Assembly (NCBI RefSeq): GCF_000359125.1
Contig: NZ_CAAF010000052.1
Span: 1 to 64,000, forward strand
Direction of reading: 5' to 3'
DNA from: Mesorhizobium sp. STM 4661
Lineage (GTDB): Bacteria; Pseudomonadota; Alphaproteobacteria; Rhizobiales; Rhizobiaceae
Length of the DNA: 64,000 bases
The notes below the pieces were generated by a model. That model saw only the letters and a list, made by a program, of their open reading frames with translations. It made no database searches and was not told the origin of the DNA. Positions 42,861-52,940 of this stretch are shown here, piece by piece; the stretch's first letter is position 1, and every line of letters begins with the position of its first letter. The position numbers and the translations under genes are program-made.

Positions 42861-43712
42861 TCAGACGGAGGGAACTTCCACATTGTCGATCAGCCTGGTC
42901 TTGCCAAGCCAGGCCGCGGCGAGCAGCCGGCCGTCGCGGCCGTGCCGCCAGCGGGCAAGCGTCAGGCTCTCGCGCGCCGCGACATAGTCGACCTTGGCGA
43001 AGCCGGCCTTGACCAGCGCGCGGCCGGCCTCGGCAGTTGCGCTGCCTTCATCCGTGCCCGCCGAAAGCGCCGCCGCCGCCCGGCGCAATATGGCGTTGAA
43101 CTGGCGCGCCACCTCGAGCTCGGCTTCGCCGAGATAGGCGTTGCGCGACGACATGGCGAGGCCATGCGCATCGCGCACCGTCGGCGCGCCGATGATTTCC
43201 ACCGCCAGGTCGAGATCGCGGCAGAGCTGCCGGACCACGCAAAGCTGCTGGTAATCCTTTTCGCCGAAGACCGCGCAGTCGGGCGACGCCTGCAGGAAGA
43301 GCTTTGCCACGACAGTCGCGACGCCGTCGAAGAAGGTCGGCCGGAAATCCGACTCCAGCCCGGCGGCAGGCCCGCCGACCGAGATTTTCGTGGCGAAACC
43401 GGCTGGGTACATCTGCGTCACATCGGGCGTGAAGGCGAGCTGCGCGCCGGCCTGCCGTAGCCGGTCGAGGTCGCGGGCGAGCTGGCGCGGGTATTTGTCG
43501 AGGTCTTCGCTCGGCGCGAACTGCGCCGGATTGACGAAGATCGAGACAACGCAGCGATCGGCCTTTTCAAGCGCGATCTCGACCAGCGAGATATGGCCGT
43601 CATGCAGCGCTCCCATGGTCGGCACCATTGCAACGCTCAGGCCATCGCGACGCCAGTCGCGGATTTGCGCGCGAAGAGCGGCTACGCTGTCGACGACGAG
43701 CGGCCGGCTCAC
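42861..43712 (-). CDS. panC: pantothenate synthetase
   Basis: This 283-residue enzyme joins pantoate and beta-alanine with [22 protein letters not shown] holds the HxGH-type nucleotide motif, [20 protein letters not shown] is the pantoate/PPi region, and MSSRNAYL is the KMSKS-like loop. The GTG at 43712 overlaps the panB stop by four bases (GTGA), so translation is coupled. The longer upstream frame is not supported. Confidence 0.95.
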   Translation of the reverse strand: MSRPLVVDSVAALRAQIRDWRRDGLSVAMVPTMGALHDGHISLVEIALEKADRCVVSIFVNPAQFAPSEDLDKYPRQLARDLDRLRQAGAQLAFTPDVTQMYPAGFATKISVGGPAAGLESDFRPTFFDGVATVVAKLFLQASPDCAVFGEKDYQQLCVVRQLCRDLDLAVEIIGAPTVRDAHGLAMSSRNAYLGEAELEVARQFNAILRRAAAALSAGTDEGSATAEAGRALVKAGFAKVDYVAARESLTLARWRHGRDGRLLAAAWLGKTRLIDNVEVPSV

Positions 43713-44563
43713 GCTTTGTCGCCTGCGTCGTTCTTGTCGGCTACGGCGGGAAAGACATGGCCCGGACCGGGAAACGTCCGGTTTCGCACCTCTGCCGCGT
43801 AGCTGGCTGCCGCATGCGAGATGACGCTGCGCAGATCGGCATATTGCTTGACGAATTTCGGCACGCGGTCGACGGTCAAGCCCACCATGTCGTCGATGAC
43901 CAGGATCTGGCCGTCGCAATCGCCGCTGGCGCCGATGCCGATGGTAGGGATGGAGATGTGCCGGGTGAGGTCGGCGGCGACGGTCTCGACGGTGCCTTCG
44001 ATGACCACCGAGAACGCGCCGGCCATTTCGACAGCGTCCGCATCACGAAACAAGGCCGCCACATTCTCCTCGCTGCGGCCCTTGATCCTGTAGCCGCCGT
44101 CGCTTTCCACCGATTGCGGCAGCAAGCCGATATGCCCCATGACCGGAATGCCGGCCTCGACGATCGCCGCGATCTGCCGGGCCATGGTGACGCCGCCCTC
44201 CAGCTTGACGGCCTGGCAACCGGTCTCCTCGACGATCCGCCGCGCCGAAGCGACGGCCTGTGCCGCCGAGCCCTCATAGCTGCCGGCCGGCATGTCGACC
44301 ACCACGCAGGCCCTGGCCGAGCCCCGCATCACCGCTTGGCCATGGGCAATCATCATTTCCAACGAGGCGCCGAGCGTGGTCTCGTGGCCATGCAGGACCA
44401 TGGCGACGCTGTCGCCGACCAGAAGCAGGTCGACATGGTCGTCGAGCAGGCGGGCGACGGGATAGGTGTAGGCGGTGAGGCAGACGATCGGTACACCGCC
44501 CTTGCGAAGGCGAATGGAACTGGCGCTGATCCGCTGATCCGCGTCGGATGCGTCTGGGGCCAA
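43709..44563 (-). CDS. panB: 3-methyl-2-oxobutanoate hydroxymethyltransferase
   Basis: This 284-residue enzyme transfers a hydroxymethyl group from methylene-THF to 2-oxoisovalerate, the first pantothenate step. [37 protein letters not shown] (metal/substrate site) and VKLEGG with [10 protein letters not shown] are the family motifs. The TTG start at 44563 has GGGAG eight bases upstream. It is first in the panBC operon. Confidence 0.95.
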   Translation of the reverse strand: MAPDASDADQRISASSIRLRKGGVPIVCLTAYTYPVARLLDDHVDLLLVGDSVAMVLHGHETTLGASLEMMIAHGQAVMRGSARACVVVDMPAGSYEGSAAQAVASARRIVEETGCQAVKLEGGVTMARQIAAIVEAGIPVMGHIGLLPQSVESDGGYRIKGRSEENVAALFRDADAVEMAGAFSVVIEGTVETVAADLTRHISIPTIGIGASGDCDGQILVIDDMVGLTVDRVPKFVKQYADLRSVISHAAASYAAEVRNRTFPGPGHVFPAVADKNDAGDKA

Positions 44564-44835
44564 GCTTCATCTCCCTCAAGACCAGTCAACCATGTACCCG
44601 CACGGGGCGCGCGCAGAGCTTTAGGGAGACGAAACAAGCTTGGCAAGCAGGCGTCCGGCGGTCGCGAAAGCGCCGTAAGCGGCGTTCTCGATGAGATGCG
44701 CAACGAATTGCCTGGTTGGTCGCGAACCTTCGGCTTCCGCGGCGGATTCACGCGACAAAATTTCATCTAAAATTCAGGGGGTCCACCATCACCCTCGGCG
44801 CGATGAAGAAGCCTCTTCCGTGATAATGGTTATAT

Positions 44836-45942
44836 ATGCCGTCGCTACCGCTCCCGTTCGTCATTTCGCTTGTCCTGCTGCTCATCCTCGTGCGGATGAT
44901 CCGGCAGGGACAAGGAAAGCTCGGGCTGTTTCCGCTGCTCGTGGCCGCCTTCGCAATTCAGGCGACTGTGTCGGGGTTGAACTGGAACGTCGGTTGGTAT
45001 CCGGCACGCTTCATCCAGCCGATCCTCGCCGCTGTCCTGCCCGCGCTTTCCTTCGCCGCCTTCGATCAGCTTCGCCGCAAGAACCTGGCGAAACCCTCAG
45101 ACCTGTGGCCGCATTTAATGCCGGCGAGCCTCGTCGCGGTTCTCGTCGCCTTCTGGCGTGCGCCAATCGACATTGTTCTTTTCGCGATCGATCTCGGATA
45201 CGGTCTGGCGCTCTTGCGAGTTGCGCGGCAAGGCCCGAGCGCGCTTGCGGCTGTGCGTCTCAGTGACGAGTGGACCGCGCACAAGGCGCTCGTCGCGGTC
45301 GCGCTTCTTCTCATTATCACCGCCTTTGTCGATGCAATGGTATCGCTTGATCTCTCTTTTGGTGATGGGCAGCAGGCCCAAATGCTCCTGACCGCTGCGA
45401 GCGTTCTGTGGCTGGCGGTCGCCGGTTACGCCGCAACGGTCGCGGACGACACTCGCCCTGACGCGGAACTCAAAGCGACGGAGGAGGGTCTCGCATTCGC
45501 CACCTCCGAGCCATCGCCTTCACGCTCTTACGCTTCGCCGGTCAGCGAGGATCTTTCCGAGACGGACGAGGTCGTTATACGCCGGATCGATGCACTGATG
45601 GCCGAGCAGCATCTTTATCGCGATCCGGACCTGACGCTGGACCGTCTTGCACGGCGCGCCGGAATACATGCGCGACAGATTTCTGGGGCAATTAACCGGG
45701 TTCATGGCCGCAACGTTTCCCAAGTCGTAAATGAATACCGGGTCGGCGATGCGCAGCGGCGGCTGGTCTCGACACGCGATCCGGTGACAGTCGTCATGCT
45801 GGAATCGGGTTTTGGCACGAAGTCGAACTTCAATCGCGAGTTCCAGCGCGTCACGGGCATGACACCCAGCGCCTATCGCCGGGTCGGCGGCGAAACGTCT
45901 GCGCCGCCCGAAGCGCAAAACGCGGCACCTGTCGCCTCGTAA
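44836..45942 (+). CDS. membrane-anchored AraC-family regulator
   Basis: This 368-residue protein has an N-terminal set of about six to seven helices (MPSLPLPFVISLVLLLILVR and on to LLTAASVLWLAVAGYAATV), a linker, and a C-terminal AraC HTH domain with LTLDRLARRAGIHARQISGA and VMLESGFGTKSNFNREFQRV. The membrane part probably senses a ligand and the HTH binds DNA. The secreted hydrolase at 46164 is a likely target, because the 220 bp between them hold a 22-bp palindrome and a 15-bp tandem repeat. Confidence 0.9.
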   Translation: MPSLPLPFVISLVLLLILVRMIRQGQGKLGLFPLLVAAFAIQATVSGLNWNVGWYPARFIQPILAAVLPALSFAAFDQLRRKNLAKPSDLWPHLMPASLVAVLVAFWRAPIDIVLFAIDLGYGLALLRVARQGPSALAAVRLSDEWTAHKALVAVALLLIITAFVDAMVSLDLSFGDGQQAQMLLTAASVLWLAVAGYAATVADDTRPDAELKATEEGLAFATSEPSPSRSYASPVSEDLSETDEVVIRRIDALMAEQHLYRDPDLTLDRLARRAGIHARQISGAINRVHGRNVSQVVNEYRVGDAQRRLVSTRDPVTVVMLESGFGTKSNFNREFQRVTGMTPSAYRRVGGETSAPPEAQNAAPVAS

Positions 45943-45988
45943 TCCTGCACCCAGGGGCTGAATTCATCGCGCGAAACGACCTTGATCA

Positions 45989-46010
45989 CGATCTCGGACG
46001 TCCGAGATCG
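45989..46010. promoter_or_regulatory. 22-bp perfect palindrome
   Basis: CGATCTCGGAC-GTCCGAGATCG is a perfect dyad 47 bp after the AraC gene, upstream of the hydrolase. It could be an operator or a terminator-like stem, but no T run follows. Confidence 0.6.
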
Positions 46011-46086
46011 CGTTCGAGGGCGAGCCAGCCTGGATTCCGGTCAATCTTGGGGCCTGAACGCTCAAGCTCATACTTATCGGCAACTA

Positions 46087-46116
46087 TCCGAACTCCGGTA
46101 CTCCGAACTCCGGTAC
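46087..46116. promoter_or_regulatory. 15-bp tandem direct repeat
   Basis: TCCGAACTCCGGTAC occurs twice back to back, 48-77 bp before the hydrolase start. Direct half-site repeats near the promoter are the usual target form of AraC-family regulators. Confidence 0.6.
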
Positions 46117-46163
46117 GAGGGGATTGACAGCGTGACGATGATGACGAGCGCAAGAGGAAAACA

Positions 46164-47225
46164 ATGAAGTTCTTGATGAAAGTCTTGGCTATGCTTTGGA
46201 CCGTCGTTTCTTCGACGTTGGTGGTGCAACAGCCAGCCGTCGCCAGCGACAATGTCGGTGTGCGTCAGATTGCGGCTCTCTCCAAGGAGCGCGGGATCGA
46301 TCTCGACGTGACCGTTTGGTATCCGGCATCTTCGGGTGGCAAACCGGTTGTGCTTGGGGAGAGCATGTTTTTTGTGGGAACGCCCGCCATGCTCGATGCC
46401 CCGATCTCAGATGGAAAATTTCCTCTTATATTGCTGTCCCATGGCGCTGGCCTGGCAGGAAACGCGCAAGCCTTGAGCTGGATTGCGATGCCATTGGCGA
46501 AGCAGGGGTTCGTTGTGGCGGCCCCCACCCATCCCGGAAATACAGGCGCAAACCGATCCGCGGCGGAAACGATGAAGCTTTGGCTGAGACCTGCGGATAT
46601 CACCGAGACCTTGAATGCGATGGACAAAGACTCTTTTTTCGAAGAGCACCTCGAACATGACAAGGTAGGTGCTCTCGGGCTTTCCATGGGCGGAACCACG
46701 GCTTTGGCGATAGCTGGTGCCCGCATCGACGCAAAACGCTTGGCTGGCTATTGCGATACGGACGCGCTCAACCCTTCTCTTTGTGGATGGGTCAGGCAAA
46801 GCGGCGTTGATCTTCACGCCATGGATTTGACATCGGCCGGCCGCGACAATGAAGATGCGCGTATCAGATTTGCCATGGCGATTGATCCTGCACCCGTCGA
46901 TGTCTTCGAATTCAACAGCTTTTCCCAGATCTCAATTCCTGTTCAACTCGTAAATTTAGGTCAACCAGGGAAAATCCCTCTGACCGCGCAGGCCGCAAAA
47001 ATTGCAAAAGCCATCCCAAATGCCACTTATTCCACAATCGAAGATGCGAGCCATTACAGCATGTTTGGCGAATGCAAACCTGGTGCGCCTGAGCTTGCCG
47101 AAGCTGAAAAGGTTGGTGATCCGATTTGTATGGATGGCGGAGGCCGCACACGGCGCGAGATCCATATGGAACTGATCAATATGGTCACTACTGCCTTCAG
47201 TCGAGCATTGAAGGCAAGCCCATAA
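46164..47225 (+). CDS. secreted alpha/beta-hydrolase (dienelactone-hydrolase-like)
   Basis: This 353-residue protein has a signal peptide (FLMKVLAMLWTVVSSTLVVQ...AVA). The hydrolase core has LILLSHGAGLAGNAQALSWI, the nucleophile elbow GALGLSMGGTTALAIAG with Ser in GLSMGG, and a late His in IEDASHYSMFG. It resembles the predicted platelet-activating-factor-acetylhydrolase/dienelactone group. It should be periplasmic. The DNA is less GC-rich than the core neighbours. AGAGGAAA precedes the ATG. It is probably under the AraC gene to its left. Confidence 0.88.
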   Translation: MKFLMKVLAMLWTVVSSTLVVQQPAVASDNVGVRQIAALSKERGIDLDVTVWYPASSGGKPVVLGESMFFVGTPAMLDAPISDGKFPLILLSHGAGLAGNAQALSWIAMPLAKQGFVVAAPTHPGNTGANRSAAETMKLWLRPADITETLNAMDKDSFFEEHLEHDKVGALGLSMGGTTALAIAGARIDAKRLAGYCDTDALNPSLCGWVRQSGVDLHAMDLTSAGRDNEDARIRFAMAIDPAPVDVFEFNSFSQISIPVQLVNLGQPGKIPLTAQAAKIAKAIPNATYSTIEDASHYSMFGECKPGAPELAEAEKVGDPICMDGGGRTRREIHMELINMVTTAFSRALKASP

Positions 47226-47435
47226 ACATAGACTGTCCCGTATGCGTCCGCATCGTTTGGCCGATTATGCCGAACAACCGCATGACCGAGACCAGGTAGT
47301 CCAGCCTCAAAACTCGGCCATGCGAACGGACACCGGTCTCCTGACGACCATTTGTACGGCACCTCGGGCAAAAGTCTTGCCTTCGCGATGACCTGACGCC
47401 ATAAGCAGGCGACGGGCGCCCGCCGCGAGGATTTG

Positions 47436-47834
47436 ATGAAAACTTTCCTTCTGCAGTTTTTCACCTGGTGGAACGGCCAGACGCTGGGAACGCGCTTCCA
47501 CACCTGGCGGCATGGCAAGGAAGTCGGGCAGGACGAGGCCGGCAACGTCTACTACGAGGGCGGTGTCGATTCGGAAGGCCGCACGCGCCGCTGGGTCATC
47601 TATCGCAACTATTCGGAAGCCTCGGAGATCCCGCCGGGCTGGCATGGCTGGATCCATCATCGCGTCGATGTCGCGCCGCCGAGCGAAAGCTACAAGCCAC
47701 GCGAATGGCAGAAACCGCATCAGCCGAACCTCACCGGCAGCCCCGCCGCCTATCGCCCCAAGGGTTCCGTCCTGACCAATCAGCACCGGCCGCAGGTGAC
47801 GGGCGACTACGACGCCTGGACGCCGGGGTCATAA
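47436..47834 (+). CDS. NDUFA12-family complex I accessory subunit
   Basis: This 132-residue protein is the alphaproteobacterial homologue of mitochondrial B17.2. TFLLQFFTWWNGQTLGTRFH, DEAGNVYYEGGVDSEGRTRR and WVIYRNYSEASEIPPGWHGW are the family marks. It is a peripheral supernumerary subunit of NADH dehydrogenase, with assembly and stability roles. GAGG lies before the ATG at 47436, and a TTG one codon earlier is possible. DUF2155 follows. Confidence 0.93.
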   Translation: MKTFLLQFFTWWNGQTLGTRFHTWRHGKEVGQDEAGNVYYEGGVDSEGRTRRWVIYRNYSEASEIPPGWHGWIHHRVDVAPPSESYKPREWQKPHQPNLTGSPAAYRPKGSVLTNQHRPQVTGDYDAWTPGS

Positions 47835-47959
47835 CCCTCGTCAACGCGGATCGATCCTTTGTCGCCACAATTGGCGTTTAGCTGCTTGCTGATCCCGCAG
47901 CAGCGACTAGCCTTGGCGATCGACAGAATCACCCGGGCGCAAACAACCGGTATCCCCGC

Positions 47960-48487
47960 ATGAGCATTTTCGGCCGAATCTCGATGGGCGCACTGGCGGC
48001 GACCACTGTCGCTTTTGGCGCTTTTGGCGTGGCCGCGGCGCAGACCCCCGCGGCGCCGGAGGCGCCGGCCGCGCCCGCGGCATCGGATCGCGTCACCAAT
48101 CCCGTCGCCGAGTTCGCCGGCATCGACAAGATCACCGGCCGCATCATCACCTTCGATGTCTATATCGACGAGACGGTGCAGTTCGGCGCTTTGCAGGTGA
48201 CGCCGCGCGTCTGCTATTCGCGACCGCAGGACGACCAGCCGAAGACCGATTCCTTCGTCGAGGTCGACGAGATCACGCTCGACCGTAAGATCCGCCGTAT
48301 CTTCACCGGCTGGATGTTTGCCGAAAGCCCCGGCCTCAATGCCGTCGAGCACGCCGTCTACGACGTCTGGCTGAAGGGCTGCAAGCAGAAGTCGGACGTG
48401 CCGGCCCCCGATTCGGCCAAGGCCGATACCGGAAAACCCAAGGCCAACCCCGATACCGCCGAGCCGGACACCACCAAGACCAACTGA
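47960..48487 (+). CDS. DUF2155 exported protein
   Basis: This 175-residue protein has a signal peptide (SMGALAATTVAFGAFGVAAA). A DUF2155 domain follows with KITGRIITFDVYIDETVQFG, LQVTPRVCYSRP and DRKIRRIFTGWMFAESPGLN, ending in a Pro/Asp/Thr-rich tail. It is a periplasmic protein of unknown function, conserved beside NDUFA12 and aat in rhizobia as I recall. Two cysteines (RVCYSR, KGCKQ) may form a disulfide. Confidence 0.9.
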   Translation: MSIFGRISMGALAATTVAFGAFGVAAAQTPAAPEAPAAPAASDRVTNPVAEFAGIDKITGRIITFDVYIDETVQFGALQVTPRVCYSRPQDDQPKTDSFVEVDEITLDRKIRRIFTGWMFAESPGLNAVEHAVYDVWLKGCKQKSDVPAPDSAKADTGKPKANPDTAEPDTTKTN

Positions 48488-48562
48488 TCCCTCCGGAACC
48501 GCTATACGCGCCCTGCGTTAAGCCACGGACGACCGCGCATCGATGCGCAGGGAGGATCTCCG

Positions 48563-48949
48563 ATGTCAGACAGCAAGCGGATCACGGCCAGCAAGAAAGA
48601 GCTGCTGGAACTCGAGAAGGGGTTCTGGACGGGCGACGCGGCCTATTATGCGGCCAATGCCGACACCGAATGCCTGGTGGCATTTCCAGAGATGGCGCAG
48701 GCGATGGACAATGCCGATCTCGCCAAGACCGCGACCAACCCAAATCGTTGGCGCGACCTCGACATCGAGCTCAAGGGAATAATCGAGCCGGGCAGCGACA
48801 TCGTCATGCTGACCTACGAGGCACATGCAACGCGGGAGAATGGCGAGCCTTATGCGGCGCTGGTCAGCACGGGCTATGTCCATCGCGTCAACGGCTGGAA
48901 GATGATGTTCCATTCGCAAACGCCAATGGAGCCTGCTGCGAAAGCTTGA
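48563..48949 (+). CDS. SnoaL/NTF2-like protein (DUF4440 type)
   Basis: This 128-residue protein has ITASKKELLELEKGFWTGDA with a central NTF2-like fold (ELKGIIEPGSDIVMLTYEAH, AALVSTGYVHRVNGWKMMFH). The family is polyfunctional. It ends 12 bp before the convergent aat gene. Confidence 0.8.
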   Translation: MSDSKRITASKKELLELEKGFWTGDAAYYAANADTECLVAFPEMAQAMDNADLAKTATNPNRWRDLDIELKGIIEPGSDIVMLTYEAHATRENGEPYAALVSTGYVHRVNGWKMMFHSQTPMEPAAKA

Positions 48950-48961
48950 CTGAGCGGATCG

Positions 48962-49579
48962 TCAGGAAAAAAACACCGCTTCGCCTTTCAGCGCATCCGC
49001 CAGCATTTTTTCGTACTTGCCGCGCGGCACGTCGACGGCGCCAAAGCGCTTGAGGTGTTCGGTGGTGAACTGCGTATCAAGCAGCGCGAAGCCGCGCGCT
49101 TTCAACCGCTCGACCAGGCGCACGAGGCAGGCCTTCGAGGCGTCCGTTTCCCTGGCGAACATGCTTTCGCCAAAGAACACCCGGCCGAGCGAGACGCCGT
49201 AAAGACCGCCGACCAGCCGGTCCTCGCGCCAGGCCTCGACCGAATGGCAATGACCCATCCGATGGAGCTCGACATAGGCTTCGCGGATCGGCGCATTGAT
49301 CCAGGTCGAACGGCGTTCGTCGCGCTTCTCGGCGCAGCCGTCGATCGTCGCCTCGAAATCGAAATCGAAACGGATGTCGAACAGGTTTCTCCGCAGTGTC
49401 TTCGTCAGGCTCTTCGGCGTATGGAAACCGTCGAGCGGGATGATGCCGCGCGTTTCCGGCCGCACCCAGAAAACTTCCGGGTCGCTGGCGCTTTCGGCCA
49501 TCGGGAAGACGCCCGAGGCATAGGCCTTGAGCAGAAGATCTGTCGGGATGCGATAGCCTGGCGCATAGGGACGGGTCAT
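48962..49579 (-). CDS. aat: leucyl/phenylalanyl-tRNA-protein transferase
   Basis: This 205-residue enzyme adds Leu or Phe to N-terminal Lys/Arg of proteins for N-degron decay by Clp[18 protein letters not shown] near residue 17 and [20 protein letters not shown], then [20 protein letters not shown], are its typical segments. It is fourth in the leftward aroQ-accB-accC-aat cluster, 26 bp after accC. Confidence 0.94.
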   Translation of the reverse strand: MTRPYAPGYRIPTDLLLKAYASGVFPMAESASDPEVFWVRPETRGIIPLDGFHTPKSLTKTLRRNLFDIRFDFDFEATIDGCAEKRDERRSTWINAPIREAYVELHRMGHCHSVEAWREDRLVGGLYGVSLGRVFFGESMFARETDASKACLVRLVERLKARGFALLDTQFTTEHLKRFGAVDVPRGKYEKMLADALKGEAVFFS

Positions 49580-49605
49580 CGCGTCATCATACTAGAAATT
49601 AATGG

Positions 49606-50949
49606 CTATTCCTCTTTGGCCAGGTATTTTTCCAGCCAGTGGATGTCGTAGTCGCCATTGGCGATGTCGGCGTTGCCGACAAGGTCACGGAACAGCGGCA
49701 GCGTCGTCTTGATGCCGTCGACGACGAACTCGTCGAGCGCGCGGCGCAGCCGCATCATGCATTCGACGCGGTTGCGGCCGTGCACGATCAGCTTGCCGAT
49801 CAGGCTGTCATAGTAAGGCGGGATCTTGTAGCCGGAATAGACGCCGGAATCGACGCGAATGCCAAGGCCGCCCGGCGTATGGAAATGCGTGATCGTGCCG
49901 GGCGAGGGGGTAAAGGTGCGCGGATCCTCGGCATTGATGCGGCATTCGATGGCATGGCCGTTGAATTTGATGTCCTCCTGCCTCACCGAAAGCCCGCCGC
50001 CCGAGGCGACGCGGATCTGCTCGTGCACGAGGTCGATGCCGGTGATCGCCTCCGTTACCGGATGCTCGACCTGCAGGCGGGTGTTCATCTCGATGAAATA
50101 GAACTCGCCGTTCTCGTAGAGGAATTCGATGGTGCCGGCGCCGGAATAGCCAAGATCGGCGATGGCCTTGGCGCAGACGCCGCCGATATGCGCGCGCTCC
50201 TCGGCATTGAGCGCCGGCGAGGGCGCCTCTTCCCAAACCTTCTGGTGGCGGCGTTGCAGCGAGCAGTCGCGCTCGCCGAAATGCACGCCGCGGCCAGCCC
50301 CGTCGCCGAACACCTGGACCTCGATGTGGCGCGGCTTTTCCAGATATTTCTCAATGTAGACGGCGTCGTCGCCGAAGGCGGCGCCGGCTTCCGAGCGGGC
50401 CGTCTGCAACGCGATTTCAAGGTCGGCTTCGCTAAGCGCCACCTTCATGCCGCGTCCACCGCCGCCGGCCGAAGCCTTGATGATCACGGGATAGCCGATC
50501 TCGGCGGCGATGCGCCTGGCTTCCTTTTCCTCGGTGACCGCGCCGTCGGAGCCGGGCACGACCGGAATGCCAAGACGTTTTGCCGTGCGCTTGGCCTCGA
50601 TCTTGTCGCCCATGATGCGGATATGATCGCCGGACGGGCCGATGAAGGTGATGTTGTGCGCGGCGAGGATGTCGGCGAACTTGGCGTTTTCCGACAGGAA
50701 GCCGTAGCCCGGATGCACGGCGTCGGCGCCGGTGATCTCGCAGGCCGCGACGATCTGGTGGATGTTGAGATAGCTGTCGCGCGACGGCGGCGGGCCGATG
50801 CAGACGCTCTCGTCGGCGAGCCTGACATGCATGGCGTCGGCATCGGCGGTCGAATGCACCACCACAGTCTGGATACCGAGCTCCTTGCAGGCGCGCAGCA
50901 CCCTCAGGGCAATTTCGCCGCGATTGGCGATGAGGATTTTCTGGAACAT
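49606..50949 (-). CDS. accC: acetyl-CoA carboxylase, biotin carboxylase subunit
   Basis: This 447-residue protein carboxylates the biotin of AccB with ATP and bicarbonate. [20 protein letters not shown], then the ATP-grasp glycine-rich loop [15 protein letters not shown] near 155, [20 protein letters not shown] near 230, and [20 protein letters not shown] near 285 are exact family motifs. It is cotranscribed with accB, 19 bp upstream. Confidence 0.97.
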   Translation of the reverse strand: MFQKILIANRGEIALRVLRACKELGIQTVVVHSTADADAMHVRLADESVCIGPPPSRDSYLNIHQIVAACEITGADAVHPGYGFLSENAKFADILAAHNITFIGPSGDHIRIMGDKIEAKRTAKRLGIPVVPGSDGAVTEEKEARRIAAEIGYPVIIKASAGGGGRGMKVALSEADLEIALQTARSEAGAAFGDDAVYIEKYLEKPRHIEVQVFGDGAGRGVHFGERDCSLQRRHQKVWEEAPSPALNAEERAHIGGVCAKAIADLGYSGAGTIEFLYENGEFYFIEMNTRLQVEHPVTEAITGIDLVHEQIRVASGGGLSVRQEDIKFNGHAIECRINAEDPRTFTPSPGTITHFHTPGGLGIRVDSGVYSGYKIPPYYDSLIGKLIVHGRNRVECMMRLRRALDEFVVDGIKTTLPLFRDLVGNADIANGDYDIHWLEKYLAKEE

Positions 50950-50968
50950 GTCTCGCCTGTTCCCGGCT

Positions 50969-51427
50969 CTACTCGATCACGACGAGCGGCATGCCATATT
51001 CGACCGGCTGCGCGTCCTCGAACAGGATCGCCGTCACCGTGCCGCCGCGAGGCGACGGGATCTGGTTCATCGTCTTCATCGCCTCGATGATCAGCAGCGT
51101 CTGGCCTTCCTTGACCTTCTGGCCGACCTCGATGAACGGTTTGGCGTCGGGCGACGGCGCCAGATAGGCGCTGCCGACCATGGGCGAAGCCACCGCGTTC
51201 TTTGATATTTCGGCTGCTGCCGGCCCGGCTGCGGCCGCTGCGGGCTGCGCCGCCGGCGCATAGGCGGGCTGCGGCGCGGCAACCGCATGTACGGCCGGCG
51301 CCTGTCGCGACACGCGCACCTTCAAGTCGCCCAGCTCGACCTCGATCTCGGTGAGGTTGGTGTCGTTCAGTATGCCCGCCAGATCGCGGATCAGCTGCTG
51401 GTCAACACCGGTCTTCTTTATCGACAT
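50969..51427 (-). CDS. accB: acetyl-CoA carboxylase biotin carboxyl carrier protein
   Basis: The protein is about 152 residues. N-terminal [20 protein letters not shown], an Ala/Pro linker (50-75), and the biotinyl domain with EAMKTMNQI, whose Lys (K118) is biotinylated. An alternative ATG at 51457 overlaps the aroQ stop (ATGA) and would add ten residues. I prefer 51427 because it matches the family start. Confidence 0.95.
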   Translation of the reverse strand: MSIKKTGVDQQLIRDLAGILNDTNLTEIEVELGDLKVRVSRQAPAVHAVAAPQPAYAPAAQPAAAAAGPAAAEISKNAVASPMVGSAYLAPSPDAKPFIEVGQKVKEGQTLLIIEAMKTMNQIPSPRGGTVTAILFEDAQPVEYGMPLVVIE

Positions 51428-51453
51428 TTTCGAGCCTTCTGTTTGTTGGCCGG

Positions 51454-51888
51454 TCATAGGCGTGCGGCCAGCGCCTGCAGCGCCAGCGTGTAGCCGAGCG
51501 GCCCGAACCCGCAGATCATGCCGACGGCGACCGGCGAGACCATGGAGACGTGGCGGAATGGTTCCCGCGCATGGATGTTGGAAAGATGAACTTCGGCGAC
51601 GGGCAATGGTGCTACGGCGCGGATGGCGTCGTGAATGGCGATCGAGGTGTGGCTGTAGGCGCCCGGATTGATAACGATGCCGGCTGCCTTGTCGGCGGCC
51701 TCCTGGATCCAGTCGACGAGATCGCCCTCATGGTTCGACTGGCGGAAATCGATCTCAAGTCCCAATGCCGCACCCGCCTGCTTGCAGTCTTCGCCGATCG
51801 CGGCAAGCGTCTTGCCGCCATATATGCCCGGCTCGCGCTTGCCGAGCGCGTTGAGGTTGGGACCGTTCAGGACGAAAACCGTTTTCAA
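51454..51888 (-). CDS. aroQ: 3-dehydroquinate dehydratase, type II
   Basis: This 144-residue shikimate-pathway enzyme converts dehydroquinate to dehydroshikimate. [20 protein letters not shown] holds the catalytic Arg and Tyr, [16 protein letters not shown] follows, and [20 protein letters not shown] is the substrate-binding segment. It is first in the leftward aroQ-accB-accC-aat cluster. Confidence 0.96.
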   Translation of the reverse strand: MKTVFVLNGPNLNALGKREPGIYGGKTLAAIGEDCKQAGAALGLEIDFRQSNHEGDLVDWIQEAADKAAGIVINPGAYSHTSIAIHDAIRAVAPLPVAEVHLSNIHAREPFRHVSMVSPVAVGMICGFGPLGYTLALQALAARL

Positions 51889-52034
51889 GAATGCCGACCT
51901 TTCCCGGCACCGGCCTCAAGCCAGCGCACTGGGCCTCTATAATGGGCTTAGACGCCTGCGAAAAGAGCGCAAGTGCGTTCTTTCGCTGTCCACAACTGGC
52001 GGGAAATGGCCTGCGGCGAAAACCAGTGCGCCGA

Positions 52035-52841
52035 TCAGAGTGCGGACTTGGCCGCTTCGATCTTCTCAGCCAGCACTTCCTGGCCGAGCGCTCCGAACAC
52101 CACCTCGTTGCCGACCACATAGGACGGCGTTCCGGTGATGGCCAGCTTGTTGGCCAAGTCATAGGTCTTGGAGATGGCTTCAGCGATCGACGGATCCTTC
52201 ATCTTCTCGCGCAATTTCGCCTCGTCGGCGCCGAGCGAAAGCGCCACCTTGATGGCCGTGGCCTCGGTGGCGCGTCCCTGGCCGCCGAGCAGCGCGTTGT
52301 GGAACTCGCCATATTTCTCCGGCATCATCATGTGGAAGGCCATCGAGACGACGCTTGCCTTTTGCGAATCCGGGCCGAGTATCGGGAATTCCTTGAGCAC
52401 GAAACGCAGGTCCGGATCGGCTTTCGTCAGCGCCCGCATGTCCTCGATGGCGCGTTTGCAGAAGCCGCAATTGTAATCGTAGAACTCGACGATGGTGACC
52501 TTGCCGTTCGGGTTGCCGACGACGCCGTCGAAGGCCGAGTTGAAGATCTGCTCCTTGGCATTGTTGATGACGCCGAGACTGGCGATGCGCTGCTCTTCCT
52601 TCTGCTTGGCCTCAAGCGCGTCCTGGACCTCCAGCAGCACTTCCGGGTTCTTCAGGAGGTAGTCGCGGATGATGCCCTCGACCTCCGCGCGGTCGATCTT
52701 GGTATCGCCAGACACCGCTTGGGCCAGTTGAGCCGTATCGGCCTTTGCCGTCTGCGGATTTCCGGCCACGAACCCGAAAGCCAGCATGGCGAGAGCGACC
52801 GCCACTCCTGTTGTGCCGAGCAGAATTGCCTTTTTCATCAT
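52035..52841 (-). CDS. DsbA-family thiol oxidoreductase
   Basis: This 268-residue protein has an N-terminal anchor/signal (LLGTTGVAVALAMLAFGFVA). A coiled segment follows (LLEVQDALEAKQKEEQRIAS), then a thioredoxin-fold core with FYDYNCGFCKRA (C125, C128). The cis-Pro loop is GTPSYVVGN. It is periplasmic and of the DsbA/ScsC-like type with an N-terminal extension, possibly oligomerising. It lies between the M48 gene and aroQ on the same strand. Confidence 0.9.
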   Translation of the reverse strand: MMKKAILLGTTGVAVALAMLAFGFVAGNPQTAKADTAQLAQAVSGDTKIDRAEVEGIIRDYLLKNPEVLLEVQDALEAKQKEEQRIASLGVINNAKEQIFNSAFDGVVGNPNGKVTIVEFYDYNCGFCKRAIEDMRALTKADPDLRFVLKEFPILGPDSQKASVVSMAFHMMMPEKYGEFHNALLGGQGRATEATAIKVALSLGADEAKLREKMKDPSIAEAISKTYDLANKLAITGTPSYVVGNEVVFGALGQEVLAEKIEAAKSAL

Positions 52842-52940
52842 CCGTAATCCTCTTGCCTGGTTTTCCGGTCGGATTGGTTCAACTCGATTGGTCTGACTAC
52901 CGACTGGCCTGACTATATGTCGCCACGGTTGCCGGAAGGT

